Source: an uncultured Bacteroidota bacterium
GTDB lineage: Bacteria > Bacteroidota > Bacteroidia > Chitinophagales > Chitinophagaceae
NCBI GenBank assembly: GCA_946479615.1
Contig: CAMLGR010000003.1
Location: forward strand, 1 to 64,000
Length of the DNA stretch: 64,000 nt
Reading direction: 5' to 3'
Part shown: positions 35,055-43,539 of the stretch, one piece after another
How positions within the stretch are numbered: position 1 is the stretch's first letter
Layout of the letters: every line of letters begins with the position of its first letter
Notes under the pieces: model-generated
What the model was told of the DNA's origin: nothing
Database searches by the model: none
The model's input: only the letters and a program-made list of their open reading frames with translations
Program-made: the position numbers and the translations under genes

Positions 35055-35080
35055 GCAACGTATCCGTGCATCCGTGGCAA
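35055..35080. repeat. Decayed copy of the CACGGAT word repeat
   Basis: The 50-bp gap between the lactonase and SDR genes contains TATCCGTG and TCCGTGGCA words that match one arm of the perfect inverted repeat at 10017-10055. The second arm is missing. Confidence 0.4.
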
Positions 35081-35088
35081 CCTATATG

Positions 35089-35922
35089 TTAGTATTGCAT
35101 TAACCTGTAAAATTTCACTGCATTTTCACCAAAAACTTTTCCTTTTTCCTCCTGTTCCATATTCTCCATATATTTTTCCAGCAAGCTTTTCCATTGCACA
35201 TACATGCCCGATAAAAGAATAACCGGCCAGTCGCTACCAAATAATAACCTGTCTATCCCAAATGCTTCAAATACCACATCGAGATAAGGATAGAAATCAG
35301 CCGGTGACCATTGCTTCCATTTGGCCTCTACAAATAAGCCTGACAATTTGCAATACACATTCGGATGCTTTGCCATTTCCTGCATCAGCACTTTCCATTC
35401 ATCGATCTTCTTATCCGCGATATCCGGCTTTGCACAATGATCGATGACCATCGGCAAATCAGGAAATTCCGATACAAATTCCAATGCCGGTTTTAACTGG
35501 TGATGATAGATCAGTATATCATACGTATAGTTATACGGCTGCAATAAACTAATTCCCCGCTGAAAATCTTTTCTCAATAAAAAATCATCAGGCTCACCCT
35601 GCACCACATGCCTCCAACCCTTGATCACCGGGTATTGAGAAAAATGATGCAGGCGTTCTTCAATATCATCTTTACATAGATCAACCCATCCAACAATACC
35701 CTTTATGATATCGTGCATATGCGAAAGTTCGAGCAGGTAATGTGTTTCCAGTTCTGTCTGGCTGGCCTGTACCGCTACACAGGCATCTATTTCATTTCGC
35801 TTTAATGTCGCTGCCAATTGCCCGGGTAAATAATTTTCCTGCAGGATTTTCATATTATCCGTGATCCAGGCATCTTTTTGTTTTTCGTATTGCCAGAAAT
35901 GGACATGTGTATCAACCTTCAT
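35089..35922 (-). CDS. Amidohydrolase-family L-fuconolactonase
   Basis: This 277-residue TIM-barrel hydrolase belongs to COG3618, whose members open sugar lactones such as L-fucono-1,5-lactone. The start VDTHVHFW gives the metal-binding His6 and His8; IDHCAKP and LLFGSDWPV carry the remaining conserved His and Asp. It overlaps the FAH-family gene by 11 bp and lies just upstream of the probable L-fucose dehydrogenase, so fuconolactone is the most likely substrate. Rhamnonolactone cannot be excluded. Confidence 0.88.
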   Translation of the reverse strand: MKVDTHVHFWQYEKQKDAWITDNMKILQENYLPGQLAATLKRNEIDACVAVQASQTELETHYLLELSHMHDIIKGIVGWVDLCKDDIEERLHHFSQYPVIKGWRHVVQGEPDDFLLRKDFQRGISLLQPYNYTYDILIYHHQLKPALEFVSEFPDLPMVIDHCAKPDIADKKIDEWKVLMQEMAKHPNVYCKLSGLFVEAKWKQWSPADFYPYLDVVFEAFGIDRLLFGSDWPVILLSGMYVQWKSLLEKYMENMEQEEKGKVFGENAVKFYRLMQY

Positions 35923-36760
35923 ACGCTACACATTTTTGTTTGCTTGTTCCTATACCATCAATACCCAGTTCCATTATATCACCCGGTTTTAAATATACCG
36001 GGGGATTGAAACCCAAACCCACACCAGCCGGTGTGCCGGTAGAAATAATATCTCCCGGCAGTAATGTCATGAACTGACTGGTATAGGCTATTAAAAAAGG
36101 AATGGAAAAGATCAGGTTGGCAGTAGTCCCATTCTGCATGATCTTATCATTTACTTTCAGCCAGAGCTTTACATTCCCAATATCTTTTATCTCCTCTTTT
36201 GTTACCATCCAGGGGCCGATCGGGGCAAAGCTGTCACAACCTTTTCCTTTGTCCCAGGTACCATTACGTTCCAGTTGAAATTCACGTTCGCTGATATCGT
36301 TATGCAAACAATAACCGGCTACATGATCCATCGCCTTGCTTTCTTCCACATAACTTGCTTTTTTCCCGATCACAACGGCGAGTTCCACTTCCCAATCTGT
36401 TTTTACGGATTTCCGCGGAATGATCACATTATCATAAGGACCGGTAATCGCTGTTGTCGCTTTCATAAAAATGACCGGTTCAGTTGGTGTTGCTGCACCT
36501 GTTTCTTTGGCATGATCTGCATAGTTGAGGCCAATACAAATTATTTTAGAGGGTCTTGCTACAGGGCAGCCCAGCCTGGTAGCGGCAGGAACAACGGGAA
36601 GTTTTTCTGAAGAAAGGATCTTCTCCAATTTCTGTAATCCATTGTTCTCAAAAAATGATTCATTGTAATCAGTAACATGAGCAGATACATCATAGTAATT
36701 GTCATTTACAAATACACCTGGCTTTTCTTTACCTGCTTCTCCAAATCGTATCAGTTTCAT
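35912..36760 (-). CDS. FAH-family 2,4-diketo-3-deoxy-L-fuconate hydrolase
   Basis: This 282-residue member of the fumarylacetoacetate hydrolase family probably cleaves 2,4-diketo-3-deoxy-L-fuconate to pyruvate and L-lactate. The start MKLIRFGEAGKEKPGVFV is characteristic of this branch, GLNYADHAKETG is the substrate region, and the metal ligands are in DWEVELAVVIGK and HNDISERE. It overlaps the lactonase gene by 11 bp. The same family serves L-rhamnose and L-arabinose routes, but the fucose permease in this block favours fucose. Confidence 0.88.
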   Translation of the reverse strand: MKLIRFGEAGKEKPGVFVNDNYYDVSAHVTDYNESFFENNGLQKLEKILSSEKLPVVPAATRLGCPVARPSKIICIGLNYADHAKETGAATPTEPVIFMKATTAITGPYDNVIIPRKSVKTDWEVELAVVIGKKASYVEESKAMDHVAGYCLHNDISEREFQLERNGTWDKGKGCDSFAPIGPWMVTKEEIKDIGNVKLWLKVNDKIMQNGTTANLIFSIPFLIAYTSQFMTLLPGDIISTGTPAGVGLGFNPPVYLKPGDIMELGIDGIGTSKQKCVAYEG

Positions 36761-36788
36761 CTATTTCCCTTTAAAGATTTATAATAAC

Positions 36789-36830
36789 AAAATGTAAGCC
36801 TGTTATTCACAAACAGTTAGTTCACATTTT
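36789..36830. promoter_or_regulatory. Nested inverted repeat upstream of the FAH gene
   Basis: AAAATGT (36789-36795) pairs with ACATTTT (36824-36830), and inside it CTGTT (36800-36804) pairs with AACAG (36812-36816). It occupies the 83-bp gap before the FAH gene, the only sizeable gap between SDR2 and the dehydrogenase genes, and could be an operator or a leader hairpin. Confidence 0.35.
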
Positions 36831-36843
36831 ATATTTACACGTA

Positions 36844-37602
36844 TTATGTATTCAATTTCAAAAAGCCTCCATCGATAGGATAATCGCAACCTGTTATAAA
36901 AGCTGCTTCATCCGAACAGAGATAGAGAACCAGATTGGCGATCTCTTCAGGTTTTCTTCCAATCGGTTGTGTCTTTGCCAGCGCTTCAAACATTTCTTTT
37001 TCTTTTCCCGGGTAGTTCTTTTGTAAGAAATCATCTACAAAAGGAGTATGTACACGACCCGGTGAAATACTGTTGCAGCGGATATTATCCTTTAAGTAAT
37101 CTTTCGCCACTGATAAAGTCATCGCATATACGGCTCCTTTACTCATGGAGTAGGCAAACCTGTCGGCAATACCCGATAAGGCCGCCACCGAACACATATT
37201 TAATATGACACCACCGCCGTTTGTTTTCATCTGTGGTATGGCAATATGCAGGCAATTGTAAATGCCTTTCACATTTACTGCAAATACTTTATCGAAATCT
37301 TTTTCGGAGGTAGTATCAGCTCTTCCAATATTCGATATGCCTGCATTGTTCATCAATACATGAACAGCCCTGATACCGGCGAACACGCTGGCCACCTGTT
37401 GCTGATCGCTTACATCGCAGGCATGTGCTTTTGCTTTTCCACCATTAGCTGTTATTTCTTTAACTACTGCATTTGCCTGTTCTTCTTTTAATTCTACGAT
37501 ATGAACCAATGCACCCTGTCTTGCAAACGCCAGTGAAGCAGCCCTGCCAATACCACTACCACCACCGGTAACGATCACTGATTTATTTTTATAATCAAGC
37601 AT
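36844..37602 (-). CDS. SDR oxidoreductase, probable 2-keto-3-deoxy-L-fuconate dehydrogenase
   Basis: This 252-residue short-chain dehydrogenase has all canonical residues: TGGGSGIGRAASLAF, NNAGISN, Ser in MCSVAALSG and the catalytic YSMSK, ending with YPIDGGFLKLN. In the non-phosphorylating L-fucose pathway an enzyme of this kind oxidises 2-keto-3-deoxy-L-fuconate at C4 to the diketo acid cleaved by the FAH-family hydrolase, which is the next gene. It lies five bases after the mutarotase gene. Confidence 0.86.
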   Translation of the reverse strand: MLDYKNKSVIVTGGGSGIGRAASLAFARQGALVHIVELKEEQANAVVKEITANGGKAKAHACDVSDQQQVASVFAGIRAVHVLMNNAGISNIGRADTTSEKDFDKVFAVNVKGIYNCLHIAIPQMKTNGGGVILNMCSVAALSGIADRFAYSMSKGAVYAMTLSVAKDYLKDNIRCNSISPGRVHTPFVDDFLQKNYPGKEKEMFEALAKTQPIGRKPEEIANLVLYLCSDEAAFITGCDYPIDGGFLKLNT

Positions 37603-37607
37603 TAGTT

Positions 37608-37952
37608 TTATTTCGCATCTGTTAAGGAAAAAATTTTATCCATCAGGATCCATTTCTCCCCAGGCTTACTACCCGGCAATGCCTGCTGGTATTTCCACAT
37701 CAGGTTTTCCCATTCCTGTACTTTCGGATTTGAGCGGTCGTCCTTTGCCTTTTTTTCAAAATCAAAATTGCTGTTTGTTTCCATGATCATAAATAACCGG
37801 TTAGCTGTACGGAATATTTCCATTTGCACTATACCGGCATCTTTTATACTCTTTATAATCTCCGGCCACACCTGCTGGTGATATTTTTCATATTCTTTAA
37901 TGAGTTCCGGTTGATCGATAAGATCAAGCGCCAGGCAATACTTCCGGTTCAT
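37608..37952 (-). CDS. L-rhamnose/L-fucose mutarotase (RhaM, COG3254 family)
   Basis: This 114-residue dimeric alpha-beta barrel mutarotase interconverts sugar anomers. YEKYHQQVWPEIIKSIKDAGI matches the RhaM active-site region, where the His acts as acid/base, and WENLMWKYQQALP is the typical C-terminal segment. Although the family is named for L-rhamnose, members in L-fucose clusters (as in Campylobacter jejuni) serve L-fucose. It overlaps the end of fucP by 29 bp in a different frame, which suggests coupled translation. Confidence 0.9.
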   Translation of the reverse strand: MNRKYCLALDLIDQPELIKEYEKYHQQVWPEIIKSIKDAGIVQMEIFRTANRLFMIMETNSNFDFEKKAKDDRSNPKVQEWENLMWKYQQALPGSKPGEKWILMDKIFSLTDAK

Positions 37953-39186
37953 ATTGTTTTATTTTATACCCTTTCCATCCAAAATAAAATACCACTACGA
38001 AACAAATCAGCGGCACGATATATCCTGCCTGGATATTATTCGTGGCATCAGCAATATAACCCAGCACCGGTGGCAGCAAAGCGCCGCCTACGATCGACAT
38101 AATGATCAGGCTGGAACCGATCTTGGTCTCATGTCCCAATCCTTTTATACCGAGAGCAAATATGGTAGGAAACATGATCGACATAAAGAAACCGATACCG
38201 ATCAATGCATAGACGGTAATGATACCTGTACTGAATATGGCAATTGCCGATAAGCCAATGTTGATCACGGAATAAACCGCCAGTAATTTTTCGGGTTTGA
38301 TATATTTCATCAGGAAAGTGCCGAGGAAACGTCCGCCCATGAAAGCCAATCCATAACCCGCGAGGTAACCCGATGCAACAGTATCTTTCAATCCTGCCGA
38401 TTTCACAGCCATATTGATGAAAAAACTTGTTACACAAACCTGTGCACCCACATAAAAGAATTGTGCAGCTACGCCCCAGGCCAGGTGCCGGTGCCGTAAT
38501 GTATGCAAAAGACTTTTCCGTTCTGTTTTCTCTTCTTTGATATCGGGCAGTTTCGTCAACACAAAAAGTATGGCTACCAGGAGTATAATAACACCTATGA
38601 TGATATAAGGCATTTTTACGCTGTTGACCTCCGATTGCAGGTAAGCGGCTCGTGCCTGTTCTGTCATTGCTTTAAGGTCAGCTTCACTGAAATCTTTCCC
38701 CGATAGAATAAAGCGACCACCGATCAATGGAGCAACAGTCGCAGCCAGCCCATTGAAGGATTGTGCAAAATTCAATCGTTGCGTAGAAGTATGTTCGGGA
38801 CCCAGTATAGTAGCATAAGGATTAGCCGCCGTTTCCAGTATTGCCAGGCCGCAGGCAATAATGAATAAAGCGCCCAGGAAGAACGCATATTCCTGTGTAT
38901 TGGCCGCCGGCACAAATAAGAATGAACCCAATGCAAATAATAAAAGGCCGATTATAATCCCTGATTTGTACCCGAACTTCTGCATGATCATGCCCGCAGG
39001 CAGAGCCATTACAAAATAACCGATAAATACAGCGGAATCGACCAGCGAAGATTGAAGGGCATTTAAACGGAATGCTTTTCGTAAGTGAGGGATCAGGATC
39101 GGATCCAGGTTATGTACCAATCCCCAAAAGAAAAATAAACTGGTTACTAATATAAAGGGGAAGAGATAGCTTTTTGTATTACTCAT
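37924..39186 (-). CDS. fucP: L-fucose:H+ symporter
   Basis: This 420-residue major facilitator permease resembles E. coli FucP. FFFWGLVHNLDPILIPHLRKAF at the start and ILETAANPYATILGPEHTSTQRLNFAQSFNGLAA match the FucP signature segments, and 12 membrane helices are visible. It imports L-fucose with protons. It precedes the mutarotase gene and follows a Gfo/Idh/MocA gene by 33 bp. Some FucP relatives carry other sugars, but the neighbours agree with fucose. Confidence 0.93.
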   Translation of the reverse strand: MSNTKSYLFPFILVTSLFFFWGLVHNLDPILIPHLRKAFRLNALQSSLVDSAVFIGYFVMALPAGMIMQKFGYKSGIIIGLLLFALGSFLFVPAANTQEYAFFLGALFIIACGLAILETAANPYATILGPEHTSTQRLNFAQSFNGLAATVAPLIGGRFILSGKDFSEADLKAMTEQARAAYLQSEVNSVKMPYIIIGVIILLVAILFVLTKLPDIKEEKTERKSLLHTLRHRHLAWGVAAQFFYVGAQVCVTSFFINMAVKSAGLKDTVASGYLAGYGLAFMGGRFLGTFLMKYIKPEKLLAVYSVINIGLSAIAIFSTGIITVYALIGIGFFMSIMFPTIFALGIKGLGHETKIGSSLIIMSIVGGALLPPVLGYIADATNNIQAGYIVPLICFVVVFYFGWKGYKIKQYEPEVLPGA

Positions 39187-39219
39187 AATGGCAATCTGTT
39201 TTTAGTACATAGCCAATCG

Positions 39220-40281
39220 TCAGGATTTTCTACTCAATTCTATTACTCTTTTTTCTTTGCTGCTGGCAAAAGCCGCTTCGATGATAGTGATCACATTCAG
39301 TCCGTCTTCTCCTGTTACCGGCATGGGTGCATTATTGCGAAGGGCATTGTAAACGCCGGCATAATATTCACCATAGTTGCCCGCCAAGGTCGGCACATAT
39401 TCCTTAATGACTGTCCCGTTCCTTTCTGTATGTAAAAGTCCTTTACCCGATTCCGGTTCCACGCCCCAATCTGCCGTATCAGGCTTTACACCTGTCTGCA
39501 ATTGCGGTTCCTGTATATCACCCCGGGTTTTTAAGAATGAACCCAATGCGCCATGCAGTACAAAGGAAGGAAACGGCTCCCGTACAAAATAGCCTGATTT
39601 CAACCGCACCCGGTGTGCCGGATAGTAAAGAAGTATTTCAAAATAATCGTCGACTTTGGATTGCGGGCGGGTAATGGCCAGGTCAGCAAATACAGCCTGT
39701 GGCATACCAAATAAATATAAAGCCTGGTCGATCAGATGCGGACCCAGATCATACAGGCAACCTGCACCAGGACCAGGTGTTTCTTTATGCAGCTTGGGAC
39801 TTAATACAGGATTGTAACGGTCGTAATGAAATTCTGCTTCTTTTATATCTCCTAATATTCCTTCGTTGAATATCTTTTTTACCGTTTTGAAATCGCTATC
39901 ATAACGGCGGTTTTGAAACACGGATAATTTTACGCCCCTGCTTTTAGCCAATGCCACGAGTTCTTCCGCTTGTGCCACAGTAGCTGTAAATGGTTTTTCA
40001 ACCAGTGTATGCTTTCCTGCTTCGAGCGCCTTTTTCGCATATTCATAATGGGTATAGCTGGGCGTATTGACCACTACGAGTTCTACTTCTTTATCAGCCA
40101 GCATTTCTTCATAGGTCCTGTAGACAAGAACACCGGGATATTTTTCCTGCGCAAGGTTTTTCGATCGCTCCCATACTGCATAAAATTTAAAACCCGGATG
40201 TGTAGTAATAAAAGGAGCGTGAAATACCCATCCACTCATTCCGAAAGAACATAATGCTGCATTGATTGGTTTGCCTGCCAT
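39220..40281 (-). CDS. Gfo/Idh/MocA family oxidoreductase
   Basis: This 353-residue NAD(P)-dependent oxidoreductase has an N-terminal Rossmann domain and the family's EKPFTATVAQAEELV motif with the catalytic-region Lys, followed by the alpha/beta dimerisation domain (CLYDLGPHLIDQAL). It is close to the YdgJ/scyllo-inositol dehydrogenase branch. It heads the L-fucose block, so it might oxidise a free sugar from pectin, but no substrate can be read from the sequence. Confidence 0.87.
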   Translation of the reverse strand: MAGKPINAALCSFGMSGWVFHAPFITTHPGFKFYAVWERSKNLAQEKYPGVLVYRTYEEMLADKEVELVVVNTPSYTHYEYAKKALEAGKHTLVEKPFTATVAQAEELVALAKSRGVKLSVFQNRRYDSDFKTVKKIFNEGILGDIKEAEFHYDRYNPVLSPKLHKETPGPGAGCLYDLGPHLIDQALYLFGMPQAVFADLAITRPQSKVDDYFEILLYYPAHRVRLKSGYFVREPFPSFVLHGALGSFLKTRGDIQEPQLQTGVKPDTADWGVEPESGKGLLHTERNGTVIKEYVPTLAGNYGEYYAGVYNALRNNAPMPVTGEDGLNVITIIEAAFASSKEKRVIELSRKS

Positions 40282-40379
40282 AGACGTATAATTTTTTCCT
40301 GCTAAAAATACTCCTTTTCCACGGTGGATATTGATGCAAAAACAATAGTTTCCCGATCGATACCCGCATTATTATTTCC

Positions 40380-40441
40380 TGTTTGCAAAATTATTTGCCA
40401 GAGATACACGGATTGACTGCTGACATTTGCTGTTGCAAACA
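40380..40441. repeat. 9-bp inverted repeat upstream of the Gfo/Idh gene
   Basis: TGTTTGCAA (40380-40388) and TTGCAAACA (40433-40441) are perfect inverted arms with 44 bases between them, including GATACACGGATT, a word shared with the repeat at 10017-10055. This 178-bp gap probably also holds the start of the fucose transcription unit, though no clear promoter was recognised. Confidence 0.5.
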
Positions 40442-40459
40442 ACAAGGACAAATTTATCC

Positions 40460-41386
40460 TTATTTAAAAGGCAGCGGTACCACCATTTTCGTTTCTTTCA
40501 GCCAGGCTTCCAGCAGTTCCAGCCAAAGATCTGTCGAGCCCGGATTTTCATCCATGCGGATGCCATGTCCACCCTGTGGAAAAATATGGATGCTTGCATT
40601 GACTTTCTTATCCAGCAAGGCCTCATAAAACAACAGGCTGTTCCTGACTTTTACCGTACTATCATTTAATGCATGCACGATAAAAGTAGGCGGTGTGCCT
40701 GCTGTTACCTGCAGTTCATTGGAATATTGTTCGATCATTGCCCTGGTAGTGTCAGTCCCCAGGAAATTCTTCTTGCTGCCGCTATGCGCATAGGTTCCCA
40801 TACTGATCACGGGAGATAATAATACCATAAAATCAGCGCGATAGTTCAACGTATCCATTGCATCGCCGATAGCGGATACATCTGTTAAGTGAGTACCGAG
40901 CGTGGAAGCCACGTGACCACCGGCAGAAGTACCCATTATTCCGATATGATCTTTTTTCAAACCCCATTTATCCGCATTCATTCTTATGATACGCATTGCA
41001 CGTTGTGCATCCTGCAAAGGTGCAAGCTCTCTTTGTTTTAGATCCTGCTGGTGTGGTAACCGATGTATCAATACGAATGCGCTTACCCCGATACTGTTAT
41101 ACCATTTGGCTAAATTAAATCCATTATAGAGATATGATAAACGCTCATAACCACCACCGGGACAAAGCAGCACCGCGGTGCCATTATTTTCCTGCTTCGG
41201 AACAACAAATGCATAGATACCGGGATTACCCACTCTCCATATCCTGTCGTTGAATAAACTATCGGTAACGATCTTTCCATTGAAGTTGGGCTTTTTACCG
41301 GCAGGCCAGAGAGGAATAAATTCCTGGGCGTTAGCGATGGAAATAAATCCAGCTAAAATGATAGTTGCCAATAGTTTTCTGCGCAT
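40460..41386 (-). CDS. Exported alpha/beta-hydrolase (carbohydrate esterase-like)
   Basis: From ATG 41386 this is a 308-residue exported hydrolase (signal MRRKLLATIILAGFISIANAQ). The nucleophile elbow GTSAG, the oxyanion segment LLCPGGGYERLS, Asp in HALNDSTVKV and His in QGGHG make a full catalytic triad. It belongs to the BD-FAE/acetylxylan-esterase-like group. In a pectin locus beside CE8 and CE12 genes, deacetylation of pectin is a sensible guess. An in-frame upstream ATG at 41419 would place the start inside an inverted repeat and is less likely. Confidence 0.87.
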   Translation of the reverse strand: MRRKLLATIILAGFISIANAQEFIPLWPAGKKPNFNGKIVTDSLFNDRIWRVGNPGIYAFVVPKQENNGTAVLLCPGGGYERLSYLYNGFNLAKWYNSIGVSAFVLIHRLPHQQDLKQRELAPLQDAQRAMRIIRMNADKWGLKKDHIGIMGTSAGGHVASTLGTHLTDVSAIGDAMDTLNYRADFMVLLSPVISMGTYAHSGSKKNFLGTDTTRAMIEQYSNELQVTAGTPPTFIVHALNDSTVKVRNSLLFYEALLDKKVNASIHIFPQGGHGIRMDENPGSTDLWLELLEAWLKETKMVVPLPFK

Positions 41387-41408
41387 ATTATTGATCAGTT
41401 TTGTTTCG

Positions 41409-41481
41409 CGCCAGGACACAAAGAAAGTACGAAGGCCCGATACTTTTGTATTCTTTGCGTTTCTCTCTTTGTGTCCTGGCG
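41409..41481. repeat. 15-bp inverted repeat between pectinesterase and esterase genes
   Basis: CGCCAGGACACAAAG (41409-41423) and its exact complement (41467-41481) flank 43 bases that hold further AAGAAAG/CTTTGCG words. It almost fills the 101-bp gap and may act as a terminator or processing hairpin. Confidence 0.75.
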
Positions 41482-41487
41482 TGAAGC

Positions 41488-42483
41488 CTATTTTAGTACA
41501 TATTTATCAAACCAGTTTTTATCCGAAGTTGTTACATTGTTTGCTGACAAGAATATATTCGATAATGTATATTCAGCAGCTTCTTTATCGGTCAATGATT
41601 TACTCCAGGCTACACGACCGGAACGATCAGCGCCGGGACCGGTATTTTTATATTCAGCATACAATACCGTTTTTTCATTGTTGGAATCGGACCAGTTGTT
41701 CCAACCGGCAGGCACAATTTGTTTGGGTAATTCACAACGGATAAAAGCCGTTTTGGAATATGCGCGCCAGGGTCGCCCAAGATGCATTTTTGTGACATTC
41801 GAATCGGCTGTGATCCGGCAATCCAAAAAAACAAACCCGAATTTCTTTCCTTCCGTTGTATTAGCAGCCGTAATAAAGGAATTTGTCTTGCAATGAATTT
41901 CGCAACGCTGGAAAACAGCTGTAGCAGCTCCGAAGATAAAATCGGTGGTTCCTTCGATATAGCAATCGACAAAATATTGGCGTGAGTTTTCCCCCGAAGC
42001 AAAGATGGTATCCTGGTTGCCGGTAAAACGGCAATTCCGGAATATGGCTTTATCGGCATCTACATGCAATGCCACTGCTTGTCCAACCCGTCCGGCTGAA
42101 TTAGCAAACGTGATATTCTCTGCTATAAACCGGTTCCCCGAGATCTTTGCTGTATAGGAAGTAAATGTAGTGAGCTTACCTCTTCCTGAATAATCATTGA
42201 AGACAATGATCGTTTTATCTACACTTTCTCCGATAAAAGTGACATCGGTATTTTCTGCAGGAAGCTGAATTTTCTCATTATAAATCCCATTCTTTATATG
42301 CAATGTGATCCTGGCCAATGGATAAACCCGCATGGCATCGATGGCATCCTGGATATATTTATAATCACCGCTGCCATCCTTGGCTACAGTAAATTCATAT
42401 TTATACTGCCCGGGGTTAGCTGTTTGTGAAATGCCAGCTCCGGAAATGATCATTAAAGCGATAATTGATAAAATTTTTTTCAT
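41488..42483 (-). CDS. Pectinesterase (CE8), exported
   Basis: This 331-residue beta-helix enzyme removes methyl esters from homogalacturonan. ATG 42483 (MKKILSIIALMI) gives a signal peptide ending GISQ; the TTG six bases earlier is less likely. Classic motifs are all present: YKYIQDAIDAM, GNQDTIFASG, TTDFIFGAATAVF with catalytic Asp181, and LGRPWRAYSKT. It follows the CE12 gene, separated by a strong repeat element. Confidence 0.94.
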   Translation of the reverse strand: MKKILSIIALMIISGAGISQTANPGQYKYEFTVAKDGSGDYKYIQDAIDAMRVYPLARITLHIKNGIYNEKIQLPAENTDVTFIGESVDKTIIVFNDYSGRGKLTTFTSYTAKISGNRFIAENITFANSAGRVGQAVALHVDADKAIFRNCRFTGNQDTIFASGENSRQYFVDCYIEGTTDFIFGAATAVFQRCEIHCKTNSFITAANTTEGKKFGFVFLDCRITADSNVTKMHLGRPWRAYSKTAFIRCELPKQIVPAGWNNWSDSNNEKTVLYAEYKNTGPGADRSGRVAWSKSLTDKEAAEYTLSNIFLSANNVTTSDKNWFDKYVLK

Positions 42484-42496
42484 ACTCAATGTATAA

Positions 42497-42620
42497 TCTA
42501 TGTGAAACCTATATGTCCTATGTGCCTATGTGGTGAACCTACGCCATGCTGAGAATGAACTATAACTGACTTGCGTAATTTTTACCACATAGGCACATAG
42601 AGGTATAGGTTTCACATAGA
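42497..42620. repeat. Two-tier inverted-repeat element with conserved loop
   Basis: Outer arms 42497-42513 and 42604-42620 and inner arms 42518-42534 and 42584-42600 are each perfect over 17 bp, giving an almost continuous stem of about 37 bp around a 49-base loop. The loop contains AATGAACTATAACTGA, shared with the decayed copy at 31503-31608. The element fills the gap between the CE12 and CE8 genes. Confidence 0.85.
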
Positions 42621-42625
42621 GATGT

Positions 42626-43375
42626 TTATTTAATGGCTTTTACAATAATTCTATTCGCCAGTTCTAACTTTTGATTTTTGATTTCAGCCAATACGATCTC
42701 GGCGATCTTACGTGCGCCTAGCTCACTGAAATGCGTATCGTCCTGTTTACCATCGGGATAATTCGGATGTTCGCCCGGTGTAAGATAATTGAATAATAAT
42801 TTGGAAGGCTCCACGCCAAGCTGTTGGTACAACTCCTTGCCTTTAACAGCCAGGTCGATCAAGGGCACATTTTCTTCTTTAGCAACATCTCTTACGATCT
42901 GTGCATACACAGCGTGTGTTTCTTCGATCTGGCCGGCATTATCAAATTTGCGCCTTGCCACGGGTGTCAGCAATACCGGGTTTGCCTTTTTGCTTCTTGT
43001 ATCGGCGATATATTTTTTCAAGAGATTTTTAAACTCATCCTCTTTGGTGTATGTTTTTTTGGTAGGCACTTCATCGTTGTGTCCAAACTGGATGAATACA
43101 TAATCTCCTTCCTTCATGTCTTCCATCACAGGTTTCCATAATCCTTCTTCCAAAAATGAGCGGGTGCTTCTCCCGTTCTTTGCCCGGTTATCGACAGTAA
43201 CGGTGGAATCAAAGAAATTAACAAATGGCATACCCCATCCTGTTTCAGGATAGGCGCGCACATCTTTGATCGAGATGGTTGAATCACCGATCAGCCAAAC
43301 TTTTATTTTTTTGACAGGGGGCAGCCCAAATGCAGTCATCACAACAAACGATAAAAAGATAAATACCTGTTTCAT
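42626..43375 (-). CDS. Rhamnogalacturonan acetylesterase (CE12, SGNH hydrolase)
   Basis: From ATG 43375 this is a 249-residue exported SGNH esterase that removes acetyl groups from rhamnogalacturonan. Block I is VWLIGDST with nucleophile Ser32; GWGMPFVNFF, NRAKNGRSTRSF (Asn of block III region), QFGHNDE and DDTHFSE (catalytic Asp and His) follow in order. It is the first enzyme gene after susC1-susD1 and is separated from susD1 by a strong 19-bp hairpin. Confidence 0.92.
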   Translation of the reverse strand: MKQVFIFLSFVVMTAFGLPPVKKIKVWLIGDSTISIKDVRAYPETGWGMPFVNFFDSTVTVDNRAKNGRSTRSFLEEGLWKPVMEDMKEGDYVFIQFGHNDEVPTKKTYTKEDEFKNLLKKYIADTRSKKANPVLLTPVARRKFDNAGQIEETHAVYAQIVRDVAKEENVPLIDLAVKGKELYQQLGVEPSKLLFNYLTPGEHPNYPDGKQDDTHFSELGARKIAEIVLAEIKNQKLELANRIIVKAIK

Positions 43376-43460
43376 AGTTATATATTTTAAGGAAGGCATG
43401 AGGCAATGAATGGTTGCGTATTAATATACAATATATATTTTCATATTTCATTCACTGCCC

Positions 43461-43502
43461 GTAAAAGAAATGTAAACCTATGGAGGTTTACATTTCTTTT
43501 AC
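43461..43502 (-). terminator. Perfect 19-bp hairpin downstream of susD1
   Basis: Arms 43461-43479 and 43484-43502 are perfectly complementary with a 4-base loop, 38 bp past the SusD stop codon. There is no clean T tract, so it may work as an attenuator or mRNA-stabilising structure that sets a high ratio of SusC/D to the enzymes downstream rather than as a full terminator. Confidence 0.8.
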
Positions 43503-43539
43503 AACTGTTTTAGCAGCTATTATATAATACCTCTATGAC

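Noticed and set aside
31614..40281. L-rhamnose catabolism as the role of the mutarotase block
   Set aside because: No rhamnose isomerase, kinase or aldolase is present, and the permease is FucP-like; the COG3254 mutarotase alone does not decide for rhamnose.
40282..40459. Search for a fourth LacI-type operator before the fucose block
   Set aside because: No CGTTnCCGGyAACG or T7ACGCA wording is present; only a different 9-bp inverted repeat was found.
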